Positions 17,027-27,238 of a DNA stretch of 64,000 nucleotides are shown piece by piece. Origin of the DNA: Pedobacter sp. Hv1 (lineage in GTDB: Bacteria > Bacteroidota > Bacteroidia > Sphingobacteriales > Sphingobacteriaceae). Location: the NCBI RefSeq assembly GCF_001412215.1, contig NZ_LLWP01000004.1, positions 372,001 through 436,000 on the forward strand. Reading direction: 5' to 3'. A program made the translations under genes and the position numbers. The stretch's first letter is position 1, and every line of letters starts with the position of its first letter. The notes beneath the pieces were generated by a model that saw only the letters and a list, made by a program, of their open reading frames with translations, had not been told where the DNA came from and made no database searches.

Positions 17027-20000
17027 ATGATTGACTTGAATGAACACCAAGGATTATACCGTAAAAGCTTCGAACATGATGCCTGTGGCATTGGTTTCGT
17101 AGCCCATGTGAAAGGGCGCAAATCGCACCAGATTATTTCAGATGCCATTACCATTCTCGAGAACCTAGATCACCGCGGAGCCTGTGGTGCAGAACCAAAC
17201 ACAGGCGATGGGGCAGGGATCATGATTCAGGTTCCACACGAGTTTTTATTCGACGAATGTTTGAGAACAGGTTTCAGCCTACCAGCTTATGGCGATTATG
17301 GCGTTGGTCAGCTTTTTTTACCTAAAGAAATTCGGGCCAGAGAAGAATGTCGTGAAATTATCTATCGCACTGCAGAAAAACTAGGTTTAGAAATCTTAGG
17401 TTTTAGGAAAGTACAAGTAGACACCACAGATATTGGCAACATGGCACTTTCTGTTGAACCAGAAATAGAACAGGTATTTGTGGCCAGGCCGTACCACATT
17501 GCCGAAGGAGCCGATTTTGAGCGCAAGCTTTTCGTCTTAAAGACCTATTTAACCAAAACCATTTACAATACCGTTGCAGGGAGCAAAGACGATTTCTATA
17601 TTGTTTCCTTTTCTTCACGCACCATTATCTATAAAGGACAATTAACTTCATTACAGTTAAGAACTTATTTTACAGAACTAAGTGATAAACGTATGGTATC
17701 GGCCTTTGGCCTCATCCACTCACGTTTTGCCACCAATACTTTTCCTTCATGGCGTTTAGCGCAGCCTTTTAGGTTTATTGCCCATAATGGCGAGATCAAC
17801 ACCTTACAAGGAAATCTGAACTGGTTCAGATCAAGCGTTAAATCATTCGCCTCTCCGTATTTTACCCCAGAAGAACTGAACATGATTTTGCCGGTAATTG
17901 ACGAGACCCAATCAGATTCTGGCTGTTTAGATAATGTAGTTGAGCTTTTATTGCATGCAGGGCGTTCTCTACCCCATGTTTTAATGATGTTGATCCCAGA
18001 AGCCTGGGATGGCAATGAAGATATGGATCCAATTAAAAAAGCATTTTACCAATTCCATGCTTCTTTAATGGAACCTTGGGATGGGCCAGCCGCGATAGCC
18101 TTTACTGATGGACGATTGATTGGTGCTACCTTAGACCGCAATGGACTACGCCCTTCTCGTTATGTATTAACCAGTGATGACCGTGTGATCATGGCTTCTG
18201 AATCTGGTGCTTTAGCTATAGACCAAAGTACGGTAATAGAAAAAGGAAGGTTAACCCCGGGCAAAATGTTTGTGGTGGATATGCAACAGGGCCGAATTAT
18301 CAGCGATCAAGAGATCAAACAACAAGTTTGTGGACGTAGACCTTATGCAGATTGGATTAACCAATACCAGATTAAATTAGAAGAATTGCCAGAACCAAGG
18401 GTAATGTTTACCAATTTGGCGGCCGATTCGATCTTCAAATATCAACAGGTTTTTGGTTACAGTAGAGAAGATATCGACTTATTGCTCAAACCGATGGCCA
18501 TTGAAGGTAAAGAGGCCATTGGATCGATGGGTACCGATACGCCATTGGCTATTTTATCTAAACAACCACAACACCTTTCTTCTTATTTCAAACAGTTGTT
18601 TGCACAAGTAACCAATCCACCCATTGATCCGATCAGAGAAAAAGTGGTGATGAGTTTGGCAGGTTTTATGGGCAACAATGGTAATTTATTAGAAGAGAAC
18701 CAAATGCAATGCCATTGTGTAGGCATTAAACACCCTATATTAACCAATTTAGAGCTCGAGAAACTCAGAAGTATTGATACCGGACTGTTCCAATCTAAAA
18801 CCCTACAAATGTATTTTAGGGCCGATGGAAAATCCGGAGCAATGGCCAAAGCCTTAGACCGTTTATGTCGCTATGCGGTAGATGCCGTAGAAGATGGTTT
18901 TCAGGTGATTGTACTATCAGATCGAGCTATTGATTCAGAACATGCGGCTATTCCATCTTTATTGGCGGTTTCTGCTGTTCATCATCATCTCATCAGAAAA
19001 GGTTACCGCGGAGCTGTGGGCATTGTGGTAGAGGCAGGCGATGTTTGGGAAGTGCACCATTTTGCCACGCTGATCGGCTTTGGAGCAACGGCAATTAATC
19101 CATACTTGGCTTTAGAAACCATTAGCCATTTTGACCAAGAAAGCGGATTGAAACCAGAAAAACTGATTTACAACTACATTTATGCCGTTAATAATGGCTT
19201 ATTGAAGATCTTCTCAAAAATGGGGATTTCTACCTTACAATCGTACCATGGGGCACAGATCTTTGAGATTTTAGGGATCAATGAGCAAGTGGTAAACACC
19301 CACTTTACAGGTGCCATATCTCGTATTGGTGGCTTAGGGTTGGATGAAATTGCGCACGAGACCCTAATCAAACACCGTCGTAGTTTTGGACCAAAAACGC
19401 AAGCAGAGCCAATTTTAACAGCTGGCGGAACATACAAATGGAGAAGACGTGGAGAAAAACACTTGTTCAATCCAGAAACCATCCATTTGTTGCAAAATGC
19501 GACGAGAAGGAATGATTTTGCGACCTTCAAAAAATATTCGAAATTAATTAATGAGCAAACTGCTCAGGCCTATACCATTCGTGGTCTATTGGAATTCAAT
19601 TACAACCGTACCCCAATAGGTTTAGATGAAGTTGAGTCTACAGAATCTATCTTAAAAAGGTTTGCTACAGGCGCCATGTCGTTCGGATCCATCTCTCACG
19701 AAGCACATTCTACCTTGGCCATTGCCATGAACCGCATTGGTGGAAAAAGCAATACCGGCGAAGGTGGTGAGGATGAAATGCGTTACCAAAAAATGGCTAA
19801 TGGCGATTCGATGCGCTCGGCCATTAAACAGATTGCTTCTGCACGTTTTGGGGTAACCAGCTATTATTTAACCAATGCAGATGAACTGCAGATTAAAATG
19901 GCACAAGGTGCTAAACCGGGTGAAGGTGGACAACTGCCAGGACATAAAGTAGACGACTGGATTGCCAAAGTTCGTCATGCAACACCAGGCGTAGGTTTAA

Positions 20001-21535
20001 TTTCGCCACCACCACATCATGATATCTATTCGATCGAAGATTTGGCACAATTGATCTTTGATCTTAAAAATGCCAACAGAACAGCTCGAATTAATGTAAA
20101 ATTAGTTTCTAAAGCAGGTGTAGGTACCATTGCGGCAGGTGTAGCCAAAGCACATGCCGATGTGATTTTGGTTTCTGGTTACGATGGAGGCACAGGTGCA
20201 TCGCCATTAACTTCTATCCAACATGCAGGTTTACCATGGGAGCTAGGTTTAGCTGAAGCACACCAAACTTTAGTTAAAAATAGGCTCAGGAGCAGGGTAG
20301 TGGTACAAACCGATGGGCAATTGAAAACAGGTAGAGACATTGCCATAGCCGCCTTATTGGGTGCAGAAGAATGGGGTGTGGCTACAGCAGCTTTAGTTAC
20401 TTCGGGTTGTATCATGATGCGCAAATGCCATTTAAACACTTGTCCTGTTGGGGTAGCTACACAAGATCCAGAATTAAGGAAGCTTTTTACAGGTGATGCA
20501 GACCATGTGGTGAATTTGTTCCATTTTTTGGCCGAAGAACTGCGTGAGATCATGGCAGAACTAGGTTTCAGAACGGTAAACGAAATGATTGGTCAATCGC
20601 AAGTATTGCAAATGAGAACGATCAGCGATGCAGATTGGAAATTGAAATATGTTAACCTAGCGCCAATTTTATATAAAGAACCAGACAATGGCTTACCATT
20701 GTACCAAACAGCGTTCCAAGACCACGGATTGGATCAAGTATTAGATCATCAATTAATCGCCAAAGCACAACCAGCCATTTTAAATAATGAGCCTGTATTT
20801 GCCAATTTTGATGTTAAAAATACAGACAGGGCCATTGGCACCATGTTATCTAACGAAATTTCTAAAGTCCATCAAGGTAATGGATTTGCTCCAGACACCA
20901 TTAACTTTAAGTGTTTCGGCTCTGCCGGACAGAGTTTTGGTGCCTTTGCAGCTAAAGGTCTTACTTTATCGTTAGAAGGCGAAGGAAATGACTATGTAGG
21001 TAAAGGATTATCTGGTGCTAAATTAATCATCTATCCATTTGGAGACATTAACTACGTACCAGAACAAAACATTATCATTGGAAACGTAGCGTTGTATGGA
21101 GCTACTTCTGGAGAATTGTATGTGAGAGGAAAAGCAGGAGAACGTTTCGCTGTGCGTAACTCTGGTGCCACTGCTGTGGTAGAAGGAGTTGGCGATCATG
21201 GTTGCGAATACATGACAGGGGGCGAAGTATTGGTGATTGGTGATACAGGGAGCAATTTCGCAGCCGGAATGAGTGGAGGTATTGCTTGGATCTATGATGT
21301 GAATGGTACGTTTGCCAAAAAATGCAATCCAGAAATGGTAGATCTAGATCCTTTACAAGCAGAGGATGAAGAAAGGATCATCACCTTATTAAAAAACCAT
21401 ATCAGACTTACCAACAGTAGAGTAGCAGAGTTTATTTTAAGTGATTGGGAAACACAGTCTGCACATTTTGTAAAGGTATTCCCTAAAGAGTACAAAGCAG
21501 TTTTATTACAACGTCAACAAGTTAAAATCAATTAA
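17027..21535 (+). CDS. gltB: Glutamate synthase, large (alpha) subunit
   Basis: The 1502-residue protein has the full domain order: N-terminal glutaminase with the nucleophile Cys20 (EHDACGIGF, preceded by a 19-residue propeptide), central domain, FMN-binding synthase domain (RFATGAMSFGSISHEAH, then KPGEGGQLPGHKV), the 3Fe-4S ligands in CIMMRKCHLNTCPVG, and the C-terminal beta-helix GXGXG domain. It makes glutamate from glutamine and 2-oxoglutarate. gltD follows after a single base, so the two are co-transcribed. Confidence 0.98.
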   Translation: MIDLNEHQGLYRKSFEHDACGIGFVAHVKGRKSHQIISDAITILENLDHRGACGAEPNTGDGAGIMIQVPHEFLFDECLRTGFSLPAYGDYGVGQLFLPKEIRAREECREIIYRTAEKLGLEILGFRKVQVDTTDIGNMALSVEPEIEQVFVARPYHIAEGADFERKLFVLKTYLTKTIYNTVAGSKDDFYIVSFSSRTIIYKGQLTSLQLRTYFTELSDKRMVSAFGLIHSRFATNTFPSWRLAQPFRFIAHNGEINTLQGNLNWFRSSVKSFASPYFTPEELNMILPVIDETQSDSGCLDNVVELLLHAGRSLPHVLMMLIPEAWDGNEDMDPIKKAFYQFHASLMEPWDGPAAIAFTDGRLIGATLDRNGLRPSRYVLTSDDRVIMASESGALAIDQSTVIEKGRLTPGKMFVVDMQQGRIISDQEIKQQVCGRRPYADWINQYQIKLEELPEPRVMFTNLAADSIFKYQQVFGYSREDIDLLLKPMAIEGKEAIGSMGTDTPLAILSKQPQHLSSYFKQLFAQVTNPPIDPIREKVVMSLAGFMGNNGNLLEENQMQCHCVGIKHPILTNLELEKLRSIDTGLFQSKTLQMYFRADGKSGAMAKALDRLCRYAVDAVEDGFQVIVLSDRAIDSEHAAIPSLLAVSAVHHHLIRKGYRGAVGIVVEAGDVWEVHHFATLIGFGATAINPYLALETISHFDQESGLKPEKLIYNYIYAVNNGLLKIFSKMGISTLQSYHGAQIFEILGINEQVVNTHFTGAISRIGGLGLDEIAHETLIKHRRSFGPKTQAEPILTAGGTYKWRRRGEKHLFNPETIHLLQNATRRNDFATFKKYSKLINEQTAQAYTIRGLLEFNYNRTPIGLDEVESTESILKRFATGAMSFGSISHEAHSTLAIAMNRIGGKSNTGEGGEDEMRYQKMANGDSMRSAIKQIASARFGVTSYYLTNADELQIKMAQGAKPGEGGQLPGHKVDDWIAKVRHATPGVGLISPPPHHDIYSIEDLAQLIFDLKNANRTARINVKLVSKAGVGTIAAGVAKAHADVILVSGYDGGTGASPLTSIQHAGLPWELGLAEAHQTLVKNRLRSRVVVQTDGQLKTGRDIAIAALLGAEEWGVATAALVTSGCIMMRKCHLNTCPVGVATQDPELRKLFTGDADHVVNLFHFLAEELREIMAELGFRTVNEMIGQSQVLQMRTISDADWKLKYVNLAPILYKEPDNGLPLYQTAFQDHGLDQVLDHQLIAKAQPAILNNEPVFANFDVKNTDRAIGTMLSNEISKVHQGNGFAPDTINFKCFGSAGQSFGAFAAKGLTLSLEGEGNDYVGKGLSGAKLIIYPFGDINYVPEQNIIIGNVALYGATSGELYVRGKAGERFAVRNSGATAVVEGVGDHGCEYMTGGEVLVIGDTGSNFAAGMSGGIAWIYDVNGTFAKKCNPEMVDLDPLQAEDEERIITLLKNHIRLTNSRVAEFILSDWETQSAHFVKVFPKEYKAVLLQRQQVKIN

Positions 21536-21536
21536 G

Positions 21537-23003
21537 ATGGGAAAAGTGACAGGATTTTTTGAATACGAAAGAGTTTCGCCTTCAAAACAGGAGCCTACAG
21601 ACCGCATACAGCATTATAAAGAGTTTTTAGATCCCTTACCAGCCGAACAATTGAACAAACAAGCTGCCCGTTGCATGGATTGTGGGGTACCTTTTTGTCA
21701 ATCGGGTTGCCCACTGGGTAATGTTATTCCAGAGTTTAACGATGCCGTTTATAAGGGCGATTGGTTAAATGCGGCTGAAATTTTATTGAGTACCAATAAC
21801 TTTCCAGAATTTACAGGAAGAATTTGTCCAGCACCTTGCGAAAGTGCCTGTGTATTGGGGATCAACAAATCGCCAGTATCTATTGAGGAAATTGAAAAAC
21901 ACATTATCGAAATTGCATTTAACAAAGGTTACATCAAAGCGAATGCACCTTTAATTAGAACGGGAAAAAAAGTAGCCATTATCGGTTCAGGTCCGGCAGG
22001 TTTAGCCGCTGCTGCTCAATTGAATAAAGCTGGTCATGAGGTGGTGGTTTTTGAACGTGATGATGTACCTGGAGGTTTATTGCGTTATGGCATTCCCGAC
22101 TTTAAACTACAAAAAGATGTAGTTACCCGTAGAATCAACTTAATGGAAGAAGAAGGCATTACTTTTAAATGCAATGCTAATGTGGGCGAGAATGTAGAAT
22201 TGAGTACGCTTTTGAGAGATTACCATGCTCTAATATTAGCTGGAGGTTCTACCATTCCACGTAATTTAAATCTACCCGGAAGAGAATTAGAAGGAATTCA
22301 TTTTGCAATGGACTTTTTAAAACAACAGAATAAACGTGTGGGTGGTAGGGTAGTTACTGAACAAGAATTGAAAGCCACTGGTAAAAATGTAATTGTAATT
22401 GGTGGTGGCGATACAGGTTCTGATTGTATTGGTACTTCAAATCGTCAAGGTGCCAAATCGGTTACCCAGTTTGAGATTATGCCTATGCCACCACAAAGCA
22501 GAACGGAGCATATGCCATGGCCACAATACCCAATGTTGTTAAAGGTAACTTCTTCGCATGAGGAGGGTGCCCATAGAAATTGGGCAGTAAATACGCAAAA
22601 GTTCAATGCAGACGAAAATGGTAACCTAAAATCTTTGAGTGTAATTGAGGTGCAGTGGGAAATTGATGCCAATGGTAGGGCTTTAGGTTTCAAAGAAATT
22701 CCGGGCACAGAAAAAGAATATCCGTGCGAGCTTGTACTGTTAGCAATGGGTTTCTTGCATCCCCAAAAAGAAGGTTTATTGGCTAAACTTGGAGTAGAAT
22801 TAGACGAAAGAGGTAATGTGAAAGCTATTGAAGGAAATTATCAAACCAATATTCCTAAAGTTTTTGCCGCCGGCGATATGCGCAGAGGGCAATCTTTAGT
22901 GGTTTGGGCCATTTCTGAAGGTAGAGAAACAGCTAGAAAAGTTGATGAATATTTAATGGGTTATAGCAAATTACCTTCTAAAGATGCCATAGCTTATGCT
23001 TAA
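21537..23003 (+). CDS. gltD: Glutamate synthase, small (beta) subunit
   Basis: The 488-residue protein carries the N-terminal cysteine motifs for 4Fe-4S clusters (RCMDCGVPFCQSGCPLGN and RICPAPCESACVLG), an FAD-binding GSGPAGLAAA and an NADPH-binding GGGDTGSDC. It feeds electrons from NADPH to GltB. It starts one base after gltB, confirming an operon. A REP-like palindrome follows the stop and may stabilise or end the message. Confidence 0.98.
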   Translation: MGKVTGFFEYERVSPSKQEPTDRIQHYKEFLDPLPAEQLNKQAARCMDCGVPFCQSGCPLGNVIPEFNDAVYKGDWLNAAEILLSTNNFPEFTGRICPAPCESACVLGINKSPVSIEEIEKHIIEIAFNKGYIKANAPLIRTGKKVAIIGSGPAGLAAAAQLNKAGHEVVVFERDDVPGGLLRYGIPDFKLQKDVVTRRINLMEEEGITFKCNANVGENVELSTLLRDYHALILAGGSTIPRNLNLPGRELEGIHFAMDFLKQQNKRVGGRVVTEQELKATGKNVIVIGGGDTGSDCIGTSNRQGAKSVTQFEIMPMPPQSRTEHMPWPQYPMLLKVTSSHEEGAHRNWAVNTQKFNADENGNLKSLSVIEVQWEIDANGRALGFKEIPGTEKEYPCELVLLAMGFLHPQKEGLLAKLGVELDERGNVKAIEGNYQTNIPKVFAAGDMRRGQSLVVWAISEGRETARKVDEYLMGYSKLPSKDAIAYA

Positions 23004-23032
23004 TTAGAGTTGCTCTGGATTTGCAATAAGTT

Positions 23033-23323
23033 GGTCGAGATTTATAATCTCGACCTTTTCCTTTAATTGTGACCACATAGAAACATAGCACACATAGGTT
23101 TTATATTGTAACCTATTATTAACGATTGTCACACTGAGCCAGTCGAAGTGCCTTTGTAGTTAAGAAATCTTCAATATCAACTTAATTTCTTAATGTTGAT
23201 CAACATTTGTAATCTCAACTTTTTTATTTAAATGTGACCACATAGAAACATAGTACACATAGGTTTATGTTTACTTAGTTAAATGTATTACCAAAAAGTC
23301 TTCGACAGGCTCAGACTGACATT
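23033..23323. repeat. Composite intergenic repeat, two degenerate tandem modules
   Basis: The 485-base gap holds no gene. Module 1 has the GGTCGAGATT palindrome (23033-23055), then GACCACATAGAAACATAG with CACATAGG (from 23070), then GTCACACTGAG..TCGAAG (from 23127). Module 2, about 165 bases later, repeats the order: a decayed palindrome (GTTGATCAAC..AATCTCAAC, from 23196), the same GACCACATAGAAACATAG phrase (from 23236), and GTCTTCGACAGGCTCAGAC (from 23298), the last inverted relative to module 1. The remainder to 23488 shows nothing I recognise. Confidence 0.75.
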
Positions 23324-23488
23324 TAATTTACTTCTTTAATTACCTTAATTCCTTAATGTTAATCGCAATCTGCAATCTTCGTCCATTTTTACAATAGAAT
23401 CCTTCTAAATTACCAAAAACCTAGGCAAACGTATCCGATTATCACGATATTAGAACATTGTCCACTATTGTAACTAAATGTTTTGCGC

Positions 23489-24109
23489 ATGTCTGAGATC
23501 GATGCTAACCCATCTAATGATACCCGCCGTGATTTCTTAAAGAAAACATCGCTGTTTACCGCACTATCTTTAACACCCTTAACCGTATTAAAAGCTGCCG
23601 ATAATAAGGTTGATGAACGTTTTGCACAACTTTTCGAGCAAATTCCCCTTAACTTAAAGGTAAATAATAAACCATATACCCTTAAAATTGAACCACGGGT
23701 TACCTTGTTAGATTTATTACGAGAGGAGCTACACTTAACGGGTACTAAAAAAGGCTGCGACCACGGACAATGTGGAGCCTGTACGGTTCATGTTGATGGA
23801 CAACGGATCAACTCTTGTTTGAGTCTAGCGGTAATGAACGAAGGCAAAAGCATTACCACCATTGAAGGCTTGGCTAAAGGCGACGAATTACACCCCATGC
23901 AAGCTGCTTTTATTAAACATGATGGTTTTCAATGTGGCTATTGTACCCCAGGACAGATCATGAGTGCTGTAGCCTGCATCAGAGAAGGGCATGCCAATTC
24001 GAAAGAGGAAATAAGAGAATACATGAGTGGCAACATTTGTAGATGTGGAGCTTATCCAAATATTGTGGATGCCATACAAGAAGTTAAAGAAAAGGGGGCA
24101 TCAATATGA
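23489..24109 (+). CDS. Tat-exported 2Fe-2S subunit of a molybdenum hydroxylase (PaoA-like)
   Basis: The ATG at 23489 gives 206 residues; a TTG two codons earlier is less likely. The N terminus has a twin-arginine signal (TRRDFLKKTSLFTALSL). The plant-type 2Fe-2S site uses Cys90, Cys95, Cys98, Cys110, and the second cluster Cys149, Cys152, Cys184, Cys186. The xanthine oxidase family splits iron-sulfur, FAD and molybdenum parts over three subunits, and the order here (206, 327, 709 residues) and the Tat signal match E. coli PaoABC, a periplasmic aldehyde oxidoreductase. It overlaps the next gene by four bases. Confidence 0.92.
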   Translation: MSEIDANPSNDTRRDFLKKTSLFTALSLTPLTVLKAADNKVDERFAQLFEQIPLNLKVNNKPYTLKIEPRVTLLDLLREELHLTGTKKGCDHGQCGACTVHVDGQRINSCLSLAVMNEGKSITTIEGLAKGDELHPMQAAFIKHDGFQCGYCTPGQIMSAVACIREGHANSKEEIREYMSGNICRCGAYPNIVDAIQEVKEKGASI

Positions 24110-25089
24110 TCAATTTCCAATACGTAAGAACTTCTGTGGTTAAAACAGCCCTAAGTTTAATTGGTAAAGACCCTAAAGCAACATTTATTGCTGGGGGCAG
24201 CAATTTGGTCGACTTGATGAAAAGAGGGGTAACCGCACCAGAAAAACTGATCGACATTAACCATTTACCCTTAAAAAAGATAGAACTGGTTAACAATGTG
24301 TTACAGATCGGTGCCTTAACCGCTAATTCGGTGGTGGCCGAACATCCATTGGTTAAAGAGAAATTTCCATTATTAATGCTGGCCCTACAATCTGGTGCTT
24401 CTGCACAATTGCGTAATGTAGCTACCGTTGGGGGCAATATGATGCAACGTACCCGTTGTGGCTATTTTTACGACACCACAATGCCTTGTAATAAACGTCA
24501 ACCTGGAAGTGGCTGTGGGGCTATTGGTGGCTACAATAGAATGCATGCCATATTTGGCACCTCAGAGTCTTGTATTGCCGTACATCCAAGTGACATGTGC
24601 GTGGCTTTAGTGGCCTTAGATGCCAAAGTAGTAATTACAGGTACCAAGGGTGAGCGAAAAATAAATTTTATAGACTTTCATCGCTTGCCAGGAAATACGC
24701 CAGAAAAAGACAATAATTTACAAAAAGGAGAATTGATTACCCGAATAGACATCCCTGTAAATAACTTCCATAAAAATTATCACTACTTGAAAGTAAGAGA
24801 TCGTTCTTCTTATGCGTTTGCCTTAGTTTCGGTGGCAGCAGCTCTTGAAATTAAAAACAATATCATTAGTGAGGCACGTTTAGCTATGGGCGGTGTAGCA
24901 CATAAACCTTGGAGATTGATAGAAGCCGAAAATTTCTTAAAAGGCAAAACAGCAAATGCAAGTAATTTTGAAGATGCTGCAAGAATAGCTATGTATGGAG
25001 CAAAAGGCTTTGGAGAAAATGATTTTAAACTCAAAATGGCACCCAACTCAATTATCGAAGCATTAACTGTTGCCAAAGCTAAAGCCTAA
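24106..25089 (+). CDS. FAD subunit of the molybdenum hydroxylase (PaoB-like), with extra Fe-S cysteines
   Basis: The 327-residue protein is of the CO dehydrogenase flavoprotein fold: FIAGGSNLVDLM (27-38) and NVATVGGNMMQ (104-114) bind FAD. An insertion with Cys118, Cys128, Cys137 and Cys156 (CGYFYD..CNKR..GSGCG) matches the loop that holds an additional 4Fe-4S cluster in PaoB and related enzymes. It has no signal of its own and would be co-exported with the Tat-bearing subunit. The start overlaps the previous gene and its stop overlaps the next start by one base. Confidence 0.92.
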   Translation: MINFQYVRTSVVKTALSLIGKDPKATFIAGGSNLVDLMKRGVTAPEKLIDINHLPLKKIELVNNVLQIGALTANSVVAEHPLVKEKFPLLMLALQSGASAQLRNVATVGGNMMQRTRCGYFYDTTMPCNKRQPGSGCGAIGGYNRMHAIFGTSESCIAVHPSDMCVALVALDAKVVITGTKGERKINFIDFHRLPGNTPEKDNNLQKGELITRIDIPVNNFHKNYHYLKVRDRSSYAFALVSVAAALEIKNNIISEARLAMGGVAHKPWRLIEAENFLKGKTANASNFEDAARIAMYGAKGFGENDFKLKMAPNSIIEALTVAKAKA

Positions 25090-27218
25090 TGGAAGATTTA
25101 TTTTTAATGGACGAAAACGACCGTGTAGACGGTATAGATAAGGTAACCGGAAAAGCCAAATATTTTGCCGAGTTTCAATTACCGGGCCTAACTTATGGCG
25201 TATTGGTAACCAGTACCATTACCAAAGGAAAAATTACAGCAATAGATACCAAAGCAGCGAGCAATGCACCTGGCGTTTTAGGCGTATTGTCTCATTTAAA
25301 TAAACCAGCTGCTGCTAGTTATGAGCAAAATGGTGGTTCGCCAATGAAGATTTTTTATACAGATCAAATCTTTTTTAACGGACAGCCGATTGCCATTGTA
25401 GTAGCAGATACTTTTGAACGAGCAACTTATGCAGCCTCATTAGTAAAAGTGAGTTATGAAAAAGCTGCTTTTAATACCGATTTTGAAGCCAGTATTAAAG
25501 ATGCCAGCGTAAAAAAACTACAAGGGCAAGCTCCATATCTAAGAGGAGTGGCTGATGCTTACAAAACAGCTGAAGTAAAAGTAGAACAAACTTATACCAT
25601 GCCAGTAGAAACCCACAATCCGATGGAGCTACATGGCATTATTGCCGATTGGCGTGCCAATGATCAAGTGACTGTATATGCCAAAACACAAGGTGTAAAG
25701 GCCACACAGAGTACCATTGCCAATACTTTTAAAATCCCTCAAGAAAATATACAGGTTAATTCAGAATTTGTGGGTGGTGGTTTTGGAATGGCTTTGAGAA
25801 CATGGCCATTAGAAATTGCTGCAATTATGGCCTCCAAACATTTAAAGCGTCCTGTTAAATTGGTAATTACCAGAGACCAGATGTTTACGATGGTGGGCAA
25901 TAGGCCTGCTGCGCATCAGAAAATAGGTCTAGGTGCTACAAAAGAAGGTAAAATTACAGGCATTACCCATACTGCCTTTGGGCAGACAGCCACCTACGAG
26001 AATTTTACTGAAGGTGTGGTGAATATGAGTAAGTTCATGTATGATTCTGAAAATGTAAACACCAATTATTATGTCATCCCATTAGATATGGGTGTGCCCA
26101 TCTGGATGCGCGGACCAGGTGAAGCCACTGGTGCTTTTGCACTAGAAAGTGCTATTGATGAAATGGCGCATGCTTTGGATATGGATCCATTAGATTTTAG
26201 AACTAAAAATGACCCTGAAAAAGATCCTGCACAAAATAGACCTTTTTCTAGTAAATACATTAAAGAAGCCTATCAATTGGGAGCAGCCAAAATTGGTTGG
26301 AACAAAAGAAAAAATAAGCCTGCAAGTATTAGTGAAGGTCCATGGCAAATCGGTTATGGAGTAAGTATTGGTGTATTTAATGCAGGCAGAGGGAGGGCAA
26401 GTGTAAAAGGCATTTTAAAAGCTGATGGAACTTTAGTACTGCAAAGTGCCACCAGTGATATTGGCCCAGGTACTGGAACTGGAATGACTTTGATTGCCAG
26501 TAAATTGATGGGATTACCTGTAAATAAAATTACTTTTGAATTGGGCGATTCTTCTCTTCCACCAGCACCAAGCCAAGGTGGTTCTGCTACCTTATCAACC
26601 GTGGGTTCGGCAGTTAACGACGTATGTGTGGCCTTAAAAGCCACCATTGCAGAATTGGCAGCAAATGCCAACATGGATGCCACAGCAAACTTTGTTGATG
26701 TACTAAAGAAGAACAATTTGCCTATGATCGAGAAAACCATTCAATCTTCGCAAAACAATCCAGATGCTAAAAATTATTCAATGTATTCTTTCTCCATCCA
26801 CTTTGTGCAAGTAAAAGTGCATCAATTAACAGGAGTGGTTAAGGTGAGTAAAATTGTATCGGTAGGTGATTCTGGAAAAATTGTAAGTCCTAAAACTGCC
26901 CGTAGCCAAATGGTGGGCGGGGCCGTTGGTGGTATTGGCATGGCTTTAACAGAAGAAGCTATTTTAGATAATCGTTATGGTAAATATGTGAACAACAATT
27001 TTGCCGATTACCATGTACCTGTACATGCCGATGTGCCTGAGATTGATGTGATTTTTATCGACAAACCAGATCCAATCGTTAATCCGATGGGTGCCAAAGG
27101 GATGGGAGAGATTGCGCTGATCGGTTTTGCTGGCGCTGTTGCCAATGCCGTATTTAATGCTACTGGTAAAAGAATTAGAAGTTTACCCATTACACCTGAT
27201 AAGGTTTTGGCTGGTTAA
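25089..27218 (+). CDS. Molybdenum cofactor subunit of the molybdenum hydroxylase (PaoC-like)
   Basis: The 709-residue catalytic subunit has the xanthine-oxidase-family layout: FVGGGFGM (cofactor contact, about 225-232), GPGEATGAFALESAIDEMA, the QGGSATLSTVGSA loop and the catalytic glutamate in GAKGMGEIALIG (Glu674). It would hydroxylate aldehydes or N-heterocycles; substrate is not readable. It is coupled to the FAD subunit (TAATG). No XdhC/PaoD-type cofactor insertion factor follows, so maturation must rely on a gene elsewhere. Confidence 0.92.
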   Translation: MEDLFLMDENDRVDGIDKVTGKAKYFAEFQLPGLTYGVLVTSTITKGKITAIDTKAASNAPGVLGVLSHLNKPAAASYEQNGGSPMKIFYTDQIFFNGQPIAIVVADTFERATYAASLVKVSYEKAAFNTDFEASIKDASVKKLQGQAPYLRGVADAYKTAEVKVEQTYTMPVETHNPMELHGIIADWRANDQVTVYAKTQGVKATQSTIANTFKIPQENIQVNSEFVGGGFGMALRTWPLEIAAIMASKHLKRPVKLVITRDQMFTMVGNRPAAHQKIGLGATKEGKITGITHTAFGQTATYENFTEGVVNMSKFMYDSENVNTNYYVIPLDMGVPIWMRGPGEATGAFALESAIDEMAHALDMDPLDFRTKNDPEKDPAQNRPFSSKYIKEAYQLGAAKIGWNKRKNKPASISEGPWQIGYGVSIGVFNAGRGRASVKGILKADGTLVLQSATSDIGPGTGTGMTLIASKLMGLPVNKITFELGDSSLPPAPSQGGSATLSTVGSAVNDVCVALKATIAELAANANMDATANFVDVLKKNNLPMIEKTIQSSQNNPDAKNYSMYSFSIHFVQVKVHQLTGVVKVSKIVSVGDSGKIVSPKTARSQMVGGAVGGIGMALTEEAILDNRYGKYVNNNFADYHVPVHADVPEIDVIFIDKPDPIVNPMGAKGMGEIALIGFAGAVANAVFNATGKRIRSLPITPDKVLAG

Positions 27219-27238
27219 TTTTAATAAAAAAGGTTGTT

